Of a stretch of DNA of 64,000 nucleotides, positions 1-11,800 are shown piece after piece; position 1 is the stretch's first letter, and each line of letters opens with the position of its first letter. Under the pieces are notes generated by a model. The model was given only the letters and a program-made list of their open reading frames with translations. It did no database searches and was not told the origin of the DNA. The stretch lies in assembly GCA_028829895.1 (NCBI GenBank), contig CM054177.1:50639664-50703663 (forward strand). Reading direction: 5' to 3'. This stretch comes from Sinotaia quadrata. Taxonomy: Eukaryota; Mollusca; Gastropoda; Architaenioglossa; Viviparidae. A program made the translations under genes and the position numbers.

Positions 1-520
1 TAATCACAGTACAGCTTTGATTAATATCGTGCACTAATATATAAATGAACATTAAATAAAGCTCTGCTATAACAGCAAAGATAGTCAGAATCAGTGTTTA
101 ATCAGAGTACAGCTTTGATTAATATCGTGCATTGATATATAAATGAACATTAAAGTTCTGCTGTGACAGCAAAGATAGTTACAATCACAATCACAGTCCA
201 GCACCGACAGTAATCGTTGACGGATAAGAGTGGGCTTTAACTTTAAAAGTTCTGCTTGAAAAATAAAGATGTGTTCACACTCTTTATCTTATCCATCACT
301 GATTAGAATAGTGGACTGATAAAACTGAGCTTTAACTAAAGTTTTGGCTTGAAAAATAAAGATGTGGTCACACTCTTAATCTCAGTCCATCACTGATTAG
401 AATAGTGGACTGATAAGATTTGGATTTAACTAAAGGTTCAGCTTGAAAAATAAAGACAAGGTCATACTCAATCTCAAAAGATAACTGACAGGATCGTGCA
501 CTGAGATGACTGAACATAAA
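1..520. repeat. Two families of long direct duplications
   Basis: Near 8-190, a unit of about 98 bp occurs twice (starting AGTACAGCTTTGATTAATAT). From about 230 to 480, a different unit of about 115 bp containing CCATCACTGATTAGAATAGT is repeated. No gene is visible. Confidence 0.75.
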
Positions 521-524
521 CTAA

Positions 525-1075
525 GATTTATTTTAATGCAATGACGTTGCCACACGACTGAACTTGAACTAAGATCTGTTTGAGCATAATGACGTAGCCC
601 ACACGACTGAACTTGAACTAAGATCTGTTTGAGCATAATGACGTAGCCCACACGACTGAACTTGAACTAAGATCTGTTTGAGCATAATGACGTAGCCCAC
701 AAGACTGAAGTTGAACTAAGATCTATTTGAATGTAATGACGAGGCCACATGACTGAACTTGAATTAAAATCTATTTGAATGTAATGACGTAGCCACAGGG
801 CTGAACTTTAACTAAGATCTATTTGAATGTAATGACGTAGCCACACGACTTAACTTTAATATTTGTTGGAAAGTAATGATGTAGTCACACAATTAAGATC
901 TGTTGGAGTGTAATGATGAAACCTCACAAATGAACTTTAAGATCTGCTGGAATTAAATGATGTTGCCATACTACTGAACTTTAACTAAGATGTGTTGGAA
1001 TGTAATGATGTAGCAACACAATTATACTTTTAACTAAGATGTGTTGGAATGTAATGATGTTGCAACGCCCTTGGT
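525..1075. repeat. Minisatellite, unit about 57-60 bp
   Basis: About nine copies of a unit containing AACTAAGATCTGTTTGAGCA and TAATGACGTAGCCACACGAC, nearly identical around 560-720 and progressively diverged towards 1075. Confidence 0.85.
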
Positions 1076-1299
1076 CCCAAACCAGAACTGATTGTATCGC
1101 ATTGTATTGCACTGATATGCTTAAGGTTTAACATCAAAGTTATAAGTTTTAAAAGTCAAGATGTGATCACTCTTTTAATTAGTTGGTCTGATAAAACTGA
1201 GATTTAACTGACTGTAAGTCGGATTTGTTAGGACAGCTGCAATATCTATAAAGACAAGGATTTCTTTAAGAATATACTTATGTACGCTTATATTTGATT

Positions 1300-1560
1300 C
1301 CAGTCACTGCTAATGTTGTACATGGTGTGCTGTTTGATAGTGTTTGTAGTGTACTAAACTGTCACTGCTAATACAGTGTTTTCATAGTATTTGTAGTATA
1401 TTATAAATATATCAAAAACAGTATACAATGTATATCAACAGTGACTGTTAAGAATACTACAAATGCTATCAGAAACAGATTACAATGTACATTAGTAGTT
1501 AGTTTAGTACACTACAAATACTATCAAAAGCACTATATTTGTACAACACAATAGTCAAGC
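1300..1560. repeat. Imperfect fold-back (inverted repeat)
   Basis: The left side contains GATAGTGTTTGTAGTGTACT and ATAGTATTTGTAGTATATTA. The right side contains the reverse complements in mirrored order (AGTACACTACAAATACTATC, AATACTACAAATGCTATC). The whole stretch can fold on itself over about 200 nt, as foldback transposons or MITEs do. Confidence 0.65.
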
Positions 1561-1627
1561 ATCATTAGTACATATTGGTATTGATAGTCCTAAAGCAAAG
1601 TGAACACCAAACACTAACATCTTGAAT

Positions 1628-1759
1628 GTGTTACTTCTTTCAATGCTCTTTCAACGGTGAGTGTTACTTCTTTCAATGCTCTTTCAACGGTGAGTGTTAC
1701 TTCTTTCAATGCTCTTTCAACGGTGAGTGTTACTTCTTTCAATGCTCTTTCAACGGTGA
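1628..1759. repeat. 33 bp minisatellite, 4 copies
   Basis: Four near-perfect copies of a 33 bp unit built of GTGTTACTTCTTTCAATG followed by CTCTTTCAACGGTGA. The join of adjacent copies reads AACGGTGAGTG, a good match to a 5' splice site on the plus strand, three times. Confidence 0.9.
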
Positions 1760-1768
1760 ACACATTAG

Positions 1769-2045
1769 CTTGCTCAAACCACTGTCTTAACTGTAACGGG
1801 TCTGGTGAATTAGTTCTTTAAATGTAATCCCTTATTTTTGCTCAAACCACTGTCTTAACTGTAACGGTTCTGGTGAATTAGTTCTTTAAATGTAATCCCT
1901 TATTTTTGCTCAAACCACTGTCTTAACTGTAACGGGTCTGGTGAATTAGTTCTTTAAATGTAATCCCTTATTTTTGCTCAATCCACTGTCTTAACCTTGA
2001 TGGGTTTTGTGAATTAGTGTTTTAAATGTAATTTCTTAATTTTGG
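1769..2045. repeat. Minisatellite, unit about 66 bp, 4 copies
   Basis: Units contain TTGCTCAAACCACTGTCTTA and GGTGAATTAGTTCTTTAAAT. The first three copies are almost identical; the fourth is diverged. Confidence 0.88.
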
Positions 2046-2074
2046 ACTTCGTCACAAGAGTGATATTAGTATTT

Positions 2075-2560
2075 TCAAAGTAGATCCTTCCTGCTCTAGT
2101 GGGTTTCTATGACATATTCTTTTTAAGTTGATCCTTCTTGCTCAAAGGGTTTGTGTGACATAATTTCTTTCAGAAGATCCTTCTTGCTCTAAAGGGTTTG
2201 TGTGACATAATTTCTTTAGGCAGATTCTTCTTGCTCTAAAGGGTTTGTGTGACATAATTTCTTTAGGCAGATTCTTCTTGCTCTAAAGGGTTTGTGTGAC
2301 ATAATTTCTTTAGGCAGATTCTTCTTGCTCTAAAGGGTTTGTGTGACATAATTTCTTTAAAGTAGATCCTCATTGCTCTAAACGGTTTTTTGTTACATCA
2401 ATTCTTTATATGCAGATTTCCTTATTCTTGCTCTAAACGATTTTTGTGACATAACCTGTTCAAAACCGATACTTCTTGGTCTAAATAGTTTTCTTGACAT
2501 CAGTTATTTAAAGTAGTTCCATCTGCTCTTAACGGTTTTTATGACATCAGTTAAGTGCAA
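2075..2560. repeat. Minisatellite, unit about 57 bp
   Basis: About eight copies containing TTCTTGCTCTAAAGGGTTTG and TGTGACATAATTTCTTT. Central copies (2200-2360) are nearly identical and the flanks are diverged. Confidence 0.85.
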
Positions 2561-2649
2561 TAACATCTTTGTCTTATCGGTTTTAGTGATAGTAATTCTT
2601 GAACCGTATTTTTTTTTCTTTTAATGGTTCTATAACATTAGTTCTCTCT

Positions 2650-4440
2650 TTTCTTCTTATCGCTTGTGAAACACATTTCCCACAATTCCTTCATTGCACA
2701 GCATACTTCTGTCCTTTGTGCGTGACAAGCATAAGGCAGAACTAACGTGGAATTTTAAGAAATCTAATAAATAATGCAAGAAGAACGATGGAAAAATAAC
2801 AAGACATCGAGAAGGCATTAGTAAGTCGAGAAAATAAGGACTCGCAACAGTTGTGTTTTTAAAAAAAAAAATTTTTAAGCAAAATAATTGATTCTTTTAT
2901 ATTAAACTTTATGGTTTAACACGAAGCTACACCATGAGGTGGTCACCCTGTGTTTACCGCAAATGTTCAACTACTTATTCAGTCTAAAAAAAAACCTTCA
3001 TAGACATTGCCCGGACTGTGTGTGTGCGTGCGTGCGCGTGCGAACAGATCCCTTGTCTAAATCTTCAAAAAGAAAAGAAATCTGTCAATAATAGGAAAGA
3101 TAACTCCCGAACTAAACAGCCGTCTGATGCATGTGAACACAGGTTCCAGTCACTTATAGGACACACGAGTTATTGATGTCTACTGGGAATCTCCGGCAAA
3201 TACGGCCTTACCCAGCGTAATCCCACGCTTGGCTAGAACTCATTATTTTCAAATAACCAGGGGAGAGAACAAAAAGAAACATTTGTGCGGAGTATCCCGC
3301 GAATGTTAGTAAATTAGCTTTAACGATAAGCCAGTTTTATCGTGGCAATGAAAGTTGTCGTTTTGTCTTTCTCTATCCCCCAAATACCGTGATTTTCATG
3401 AAAACGACACAAACTAAGCTCTCTGAAATAAATAGTTTCATTGCAGCTTGTTTAATCCAAAACGAATGAATGATTGAATGAGTCATTACTGCACACACGA
3501 TTTACCCAGCATACACAAACAGGCTTGTAACCAGGCACATATAACAAAGGCATAAAGGTAAACACGCAATGCACAAATGCACATAAAAAATCATAAACGC
3601 ACGCGTAAACACGCATACATATATGTATTTCATAAAAACACAAAACTGGAAAAAAGGATAAACCTGTATGTTCGTATGCATATGTGTGTTAGTGTGTGTG
3701 AGTGCGTGCAACATCTGTGATAGAGAGTGAGTGTGCGATATTATTACAATTTCTAGACTGGAATGTGTCAGACCCTCCAAATGAGATGTCAAGATCGGTC
3801 CAGCAACTCTTGCCGTTAATATTTCCAGTTTCTCCCAAAGACGACTAAACCTTATATCAATCTTATTTCTAAATCATAGGAATGTGTCCTCTGGTGTCAG
3901 GAAGTTCAAAGCGATTATTACATATTTTATAGTAAACCAGTAAGATTGAAGTATAGCCACTAAATAAAGTTTCTCTGTAAATGAATTTGACAGAGGCATA
4001 TATTCAATGTCTACAGACGCTATTGTTTCTTTACAAAGATCAAAGCCCTTGCTCGTACATACTAATTGTTTGTTAAGAAATGTAAACTCTAAACAATAAC
4101 AAAAACAAATCTATACATCACCCGCCAAACTCACTAAGCGTGAGCTACTGAACTCGTCCCCCAGATACTTTCACGCAATCCTGATCTCACTCAATTAATA
4201 GTCCCCATCAGAACAGGGACACATAACTCTTGTGTGTAATGATGACAGCGACCTTTAATAATACCGGGCAATCTGTCGCTGGACCTATGTCATTTTGGTA
4301 AGAGAGGCAATCACTGCCAGTGTAATGAAGTACAGTCCCCTGATAAAACGATGACGGCAGTGCTAGCACTGTATCAAAACATATCTCGCTTTTTCCCAGG
4401 CTAGGTGTCAATAACATAACAGTCAGATGCATATTTGTTA
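2650..4440. other. Gene-free stretch, no recognised gene
   Basis: Unique-looking AT-rich sequence with short GT/CA-rich parts (3015-3045, 3530-3740). The small open frames here are low-complexity shadows. I see no conserved protein, RNA gene or promoter I can support. Confidence 0.5.
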
Positions 4441-4451
4441 CAGGGAGAGCT

Positions 4452-4454
4452 GTG

Positions 4455-4485
<31 letters not shown>

Positions 4486-4528
4486 TGTGTGTGTGTGTGT
4501 GTGTGTTGTGTTGTGTGTGCGTGCGTGC

Positions 4529-4564
<36 letters not shown>
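4452..4564. repeat. GT/CA microsatellite with GCGT interruptions
   Basis: About 110 bp of alternating TG with a GTGCGTGCGTGCGTGCG core at about 4515-4535. Alternating purine-pyrimidine sequence like this can adopt Z-DNA. Confidence 0.95.
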
Positions 4565-4565
<1 letters not shown>

Positions 4566-4974
4566 TTAGAAAGTGTGTAGAGAGAAAATCCATCTCTGTA
4601 CCACAAGCAGAGATTCTGCAAAATCTCCTTCCCACATCACCTCCAGACAACAATTCGAGACTTGGCCGTCTGCATTATGGTTTCAAATCATGATGTATTA
4701 AAAACACAAGTGTGAAACTTTTATACAGTTCTAATAGTACCAACATCGAAATAATCACAAAAACACAAACAGTATTTATTATTTTTAATTAATTACGCAA
4801 ATGATGATAAAGTTATAAATTATAAACACCTCTTGGTAATACAGCAAACAATAAGATGGCAAAACTAAGGAAAGAATACTAGTAGACTAGGTAACTAATG
4901 AATACTGCTAGTAAAATGGTAGTAAACTAGTTAATGAAGCAAATTGAGGAAGTAATATTAAACTCGGTCTAAAG

Positions 4975-5295
4975 TAGCACTGGGGAAATGCTAGTAAACT
5001 AGATCTAAAGAAACAGTGGGGGAAATGCTAGGAACAAGGTAATAAAAGTAACAGTGGGGGAAATGCTAGTGAACTAGGTAATAAAAGTAACAGTGGGGGG
5101 AATGCTAGTGAACTAGGTAATAAAAGTAACAGTGGGGGAAATGCTAGTGAACTAGGTAATAAAAGTAACAGTGGGGGAAATGCTAGTGAACTAGATAATA
5201 AAAGTAACAGTGGGGGAAATGCTAGTGAACTAGGTAACTAAAGTTAACAATTGGGAAGTGCTGGTAAACTAGGTAACTAAAGTAAGAGTGGTGAA
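4975..5295. repeat. 39 bp minisatellite, about 7 copies
   Basis: Units contain AATGCTAGTGAACTAGGTAA and TAAAAGTAACAGTGGGGGA. It lies 3' of the COMMD10 stop, possibly within its 3' UTR. Confidence 0.88.
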
Positions 5296-5484
5296 AGACT
5301 AGTAAACTATGATTTTTAATATTTTGTACCTGTACATGTACCTGTGTTATTGAACAACAACTTGACACATAATGTATCTTACATGTCATTAAGAGGAGCA
5401 CCATCTTTTCTTACCTACTAAATACAAAAGGTCACCATTTACACATCCTACTGCTCAACAAATAAGGTCACTTCACATAAAGCA

Positions 5485-5680
5485 GACATTACACAAAAGA
5501 AGATATCTCATAGAGGTATTCACATTCTGTTCATACATGTCCATGAACTCTCATGAAAATAAACCACAGTATAAATGTTATTAATTACACAAGAGAAGAA
5601 ACCTCATAGAGGTATTCATATTCTGTTCATTCCTGTCCATGAACTCTCATGAAAATAAACCACAGTATAAACATCATTAC
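5485..5680. repeat. Direct duplication, about 105 bp x 2
   Basis: Both copies carry CTCATAGAGGTATTCA, CTGTTCAT and CATGAACTCTCATGAAAATA. Confidence 0.85.
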
Positions 5681-5897
5681 CGTGTCAATAAACAGCATGC
5701 AATACTGCTCATTAAATTTTAACAAGCAGCTGAAATTATTCTGGAACTATATTAATGAAACACATGAGAGAAGGTAAAGGTTGATATATTCTGCATTTAA
5801 CATTACTTTTCTGATTCAACTGTCATTTGATTTAGAAACAGTTTGTACTCTTGTCATGAAAGAGATGTCTCTACGGATCTGTACATCTCAATAAAAA

Positions 5898-8800
5898 TTA
5901 AATATAAATCGTTTTCTTACTTAATAAATCATGTTGTAGACTTGAGATGGCTCTGACCTCATTCAGAAAGTTCATGTGCTTAAGAATTTCTTACTGTCCT
6001 TGAGGATTTCGAGAAAGACTTTTATTGTACTTAATGATTTCAAGAAAGACTTTTATTCTCCTTTCTAAATTAATACATTTCTTTATTATTAGCAGAGGAG
6101 GATGATTAATATGGCACAATATGAAACAATAACAAAAGTGTACCTGGTTGTAAAAGGTGTACAGTTCATCATGGGTAAACTCCATTCTGATCTTCTCTTT
6201 TTCCTGAACAGCATTGGAAAATGTAAATATTAAGGTGTTAATAAATAAACTTTTTCCTGAACAGCATTGGAAAATGTAAATATTAAGGTGTTAATAAATA
6301 AACTTTTTCCTGGACAGCATTGGAAAACATAAATATTAAGGTGTTGGACTGAATAGGAAAGTCTAGACATTACACATATACACAATACATAAACTTAAAC
6401 TTGTAAATAAAAACTCTCTAAATATCTTGTTCATACAAAATCAAATTATTAGTTCAATAGTACAATGTGCAATGAAACATTTAATGCTATGTGCGGTATT
6501 GTACATTTTGTAAGGTTAGTAAAAATATTTCCTTCTAACTGGCAATATTATTTAGGTCAAAATGTATTATTTTTAAATATTCACCTAACTTTCTTCAGAA
6601 TTACAAGCAAGAAACATGTACAGAACACCAACAAGGAAGTTAACTTTCTGTGTTGGTATTTACAGGAAGGCAGAAACATTTGCCCTAGCTGTTTCAATAG
6701 CAATAGTAAGTAATACATATATTATAAAACTGTGTGACTTTAATTAGACTCTGTTAGCTTCAATACTAAATTACACATCTACAACTGATAGTAAAATTTT
6801 AAAAATACCTATAAAAATATATAATAGCTATATATAAAACTAAATCTTGGATGGACCCTAAATGAACACAATAATAACTACAAGGATCTGATACAATCAT
6901 ACTACATCTATTTGTGCAAGGTTTCAAGTTTGTAAACCATTACAATTAAGTGTAGCACTATTAAAATTCAATAACACAATGTATGTCACAATTTTAAAAG
7001 CTCTTATTCACTTAAACTCACTTCTTAAATGCAAATATAAACCAGCTTTCTATATATTTTCAATGTATTTTAGTCATTACTCAATACTGGGCAATAAAAT
7101 ATGCCACAACTCAAACTGTAAATTGTTCAGTAAATCCTGTCTAAAGTTGTCTGTAGTTTTGACTACATATGAATCCATATGACTTTCACTATCTGATGTA
7201 AATTCTGCCACAAAGGTCTTTGATCATTTAAGTGCCTGAAAGCAGTGTGACTATGCATTTAATGACTACTTCACATATCAGAAAGAACCATGAAATTATA
7301 TCTGCAGTTGAAAATTTGGAGACAAATCAATTAAAACAAATATGGACATTTTTCTTCCAGAATTAACATTTGCACAAAAGTTGGCATTCTGCTATTCTGC
7401 TTCAATTATAAACTTTAGTTTTGTTTTAGAGGAGTAACGATAAATATTATTATTAGGGGGTCAAAGCAATACCATTCATTTCTTCTTTGTTTAATGGCAA
7501 AGGGTTTTTACATATATCATTTATTTTATTACACTACTCATGTGTTTTTCTGCTTTTATAGTGCTTGTTTTCTTTTGTGCTTAATGTGTGTAGTTAAAAT
7601 CCAGTTTAAATATTTATATTTATGTTCTTTTAAAGACATTAAATACTCAAAATATAAATCTATGCAGAGGCAATATAGCTGTGCAGGCACAAATATGACC
7701 TACCCCAGTGTTTTCATCATGAATACCCAAGTCAAAGACAGCGTTTGGTAGTTTCATTTTTGACATGGTGGACTGAGCCAGCTGCAAATTGAGTCGCCAG
7801 TTGACTTCTTCAAGCTGAAAGTATAATTATGATTAACTGATTCAAGTACACAGTGTAATCTTTCCATTCAATTTTATCATGTGCACACTGTGTAGTGAAC
7901 AAAGTTTACATTCAATATAATCTTGTTCACACTGGGAAGTGAACAAAGTTTACATTCAATATAATCTTGTTCACACTGAATAGTGAGCAAAGTTCACATT
8001 CAATATAATCTTGTTCACACTGGGTAGTGAACAAAGTTTACATTCAATATAATCTTGTGCACTCTGGATAGTGAACAAAGTTTACATTCAATATAATCTT
8101 TTGCACACTGGATAGTGAACAAAGTTTACATTCAATATAATCTTGTGCACACTGGATTGTGAACAAAGTTTACATTCAATATAATCTTTTGCACACTGGA
8201 GAGTGAACAAAGTTTACATTCAATATAATCTTGTACACACTGGATAGTGAGCAAAGTTCACATTCAATATAATCTTGTGCACACTGGATAGTGAACAAAG
8301 TTCACATTCAATATAATCTTGTGCACACTGGATAGTGAACAAAGTTTACATTTAATATAATCTTGTTCACACTGGATAGTGAGCAAAGTTTACATTCAAT
8401 ATAATCTTGTTCACACTGGATAGTGAATCAAGTTTCCATTGTGTACATCTGATAATTATTAAAACCTAGGTAAATGTGGCTTAATAATCAGAAGAAGAAA
8501 ATATCTACTTAAAACAAATTACATTTCAGATGAAAGTTCAAAATCTTGTAGTATGAAACAGGGATTTGAACCTTATGAAACTACAAGGGGAAATAATTCT
8601 TTCATCACACTACAGAGCAATCATAGCAATGTTCAATAAAACAACTTGCAACACTTGGGCTGCAAGTGAACTTTTCTTAAGTAAAATGTGTTGAAATATT
8701 ACAGCATAAAAAAGTATTCAAATGCCCTTAAATGAATATCAAAATGATTACAGCAATGAAGGAGTAGTCAACATTCTTTAAGTAAATGTGTCAAATATTA

Positions 8801-11800
8801 CAGAAATGAAAAAAGTACCTAATTAAAGGACAAGACAACAGATACAAGCTATGAGTGTAAAATGCAACTAGTAGTTAACAAGAGAACATAAGATTTTATA
8901 TCATTACCGCAGATACCAGTGTCACTGCATATAAACTGCACTGTAATTTACACCTGTGGGTGCATCACTGGTCATTAGTTGGCAGGTAAAACTGTTGCAA
9001 ATTAACATGCCATTAAAACATTTGTGTTTTCAAAATAATTATTTAACAATGACAACTGTGATTACTGCAGATTTATTATTTGTATAGACTTTAAAGATAT
9101 TTTTCTAATTTTATTCTTGTATCCTCTAAGAAAAGAACAAGCTTGGAACAAGAATGCTTGCACAACCTGTTTGGGGTTAAAGTAGACTATGGGACTGGAA
9201 CACTTGCACTTCCCTGTTTGGGGTTAAAGTAGTCTGTGGGATTGGAACACTTGCACTAACCTGTTTGGGGTGAATTGTGGGCAATGGAATTGAAATGTTT
9301 GCACTCACCTGTTTGGGGTGAATTGTAGGTAATGAAACTGAAACATTTGCACTAACCTGTTTGGGGTGAATTGTGGGTTATTGAACTGGAATGTTTGCAC
9401 TAATCTGTTTGGGGTGAATTGTGAGCTTTGGAACTGGAACATTTGCACTCACCTGTTTGGGGTGAATTGTGGGCTATGGAATTGGAATGTTTGCACTAAA
9501 GTGTTTGGGGTGAACTGAGGGCTATCAAATTGCAGCGTTTGCACTCATCTGTTTGGGGTGAATTATAGGTTGTGGATTTGGAACACTTTACTAACCTGTT
9601 TGGGGTGAAATGTGGGCTGTGATTTGGAATACTTTACTAACCTGTTTGGGGTGAATTGTGCGCTGTCGTAGTTTGGTCACAGTATCCCGACTGTTCAATG
9701 TCCATGCATCCACAATAGTCTTTACCTAATAATAATTATGATATAACAGTAGTTAAACTTCAAAGCTCTAAAATTATTTGCTATTTCAAACAATAAAATA
9801 CAAATACAATCTCATAAATACAGATACCTGTTTCTTTTTAAAAGAGCAAAAGAAATTTACAAATGAGAAATGAACCATACTGAATACTATATGATAAACA
9901 TTTAGACTTTAAGTGTAAAAGAAGTCAAAAGCACTGAAAGTAAGAAATGGTAGTGGTTTTCATGCACCCAACAAACCCTGTTTTTCCACCAACTTCTGCT
10001 TAATCAATAACATGACAGTGACAAACACTGGTGTTGCCTGCTTTAATCTGGAAATGTCTCTACTCTAAGAAAGTGGGTTATAAGGTCAGTAAGCTGTGTC
10101 CATTTTTAACATAGTCACTTTCCTGGATGGATTTACTGGTATACTTTCATTATCACCAAAACATCTCAAACATCATAGACTCAAATATGTTTGTTTGTAT
10201 GTGCAAGATCCAAACATCCTCTTTTAGAATTAAGTGTGACAAAAATATATTAACCTTCCTATCCATGAATTTAAAAGATGTCTTTGTTTGAAACAAAGAG
10301 TCTTCATTTGAAACAAAGACAGGTGTAGAGCTGCTAACAAAAACAGTTTTAGACAAAACAAAGATTCTTGTAGAGTCATGAAACAAAGACAAAGGCAGAA
10401 TTTTGAAAGAAAGAGGGTTGTGGAAGCTTGAAATGAAGAAGGTTGTAAAGCAATCAATGAAGACAGTTGTGGAATTGAAAACAAATACACCTGTAGAGGC
10501 TTGAGACAAAGACAATGGTTGAAGCTTGAAAGAAAGACAGTTGTAAGGTATGAAACAAAATGATGGTAGAGGCTTGAAAAAAAAAACAGCTGACGAAATT
10601 TGAAACAAAGATAGCTGAAAAGTTTGAAATAAAAAAAGATGCAAAGCTTGAAACAAAGAAAGTTCAAAAGTCTGAAACAAAGAAAGTTGCAAAGTTTGTA
10701 ACAAAGAAAGTTGCAGCACTTGAAAAACACAAGATGCACACCTTGTCCTCCTGAAGGTCCAACTGTTGCAGCTGTTGTGTTAAGACCAGAGGCTTGGCAC
10801 CATGGTATGCTGCCTGAAGAATTGAACAGAAAATGACTGTACACAAAAATAATAGTACTCAAATTGTATCTAAATATCACAATTAAATAAAAGCACCTGT
10901 TGTATTCTATCACCAAATATATCATGACAGATATCAATATTTGTTATAAAAAGCAGAATACTTTGTATTTGTTTCAGACAACAGCAAATATTACAATTAC
11001 ATCTGTTACAAAATGGCTTATGTAGCCCACACATACACCCCTCCTCTAAAAATAGACTATACCTAAACCTACCTTATAGAAAGGCTTACCTTTATCCCCA
11101 GGCTAGGAATATACCTAAATATTCCACACTAAACTAACCAATCAAAGTGCAGATCAGCTATGTGAACGAATGTACCAGAAGCTCACCTGTAAATCGTTAG
11201 TTGAATGCATCTGACCATTGAGGCAACACATATTTTGGCTCCAGGTTTTAACAAAGTATACTCATACAACTTACCAGTTATCAATTCAGCATGAAATCCT
11301 CTGTATATATTACTGCCGAATGTATGTGACTTTGCATACCTAATATTATATTCCTTCTTAACTCTTGACATTAACTTTATTTTATACTATTATATTTTGC
11401 TTACGATATTTAAATGTATGATAACCATGTAAGTAAGAATGTTCTGTCAGAGAACATGTGAGGATTAAATTCTTAACCCAGGTGTATTTTACTGGCAGGA
11501 CGGCATGTTATCTTGGATGTTGGTTTCATGAGCACTTAGCTGCAAGCAATACCAGAGCAGAATGGCCCAAGGACTGGTTCAGCAGACCATGTGCATATCT
11601 GCTAATATTCACTGTCCCCCTAAGCTACACATCAGGTGATCTAAAGTTAAGTATTTATTAAGTCATAACTGTGCAACTTTTTCAGTCAAGTTGTAGACAT
11701 ACTCTACCAAAGTACTCTAGATTTCACTCAGAAACATTCAGTGTTCTCTTATAAACTCATTTACAGTTCACTCATAAGAACAAACCAAATAACTGCTACA

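Noticed and set aside
1628..2560. CRISPR-like series of direct repeats
   Set aside because: Repeats are contiguous with no unique spacers, no cas genes are present, and the gene structure is eukaryotic.
10153..10937. Overlapping Leu/Phe-rich open frames of 188 and 235 codons on the minus strand
   Set aside because: They read through a pyrimidine-rich degenerate array in COMMD10 intron 4; one overlaps a real exon in a different frame.
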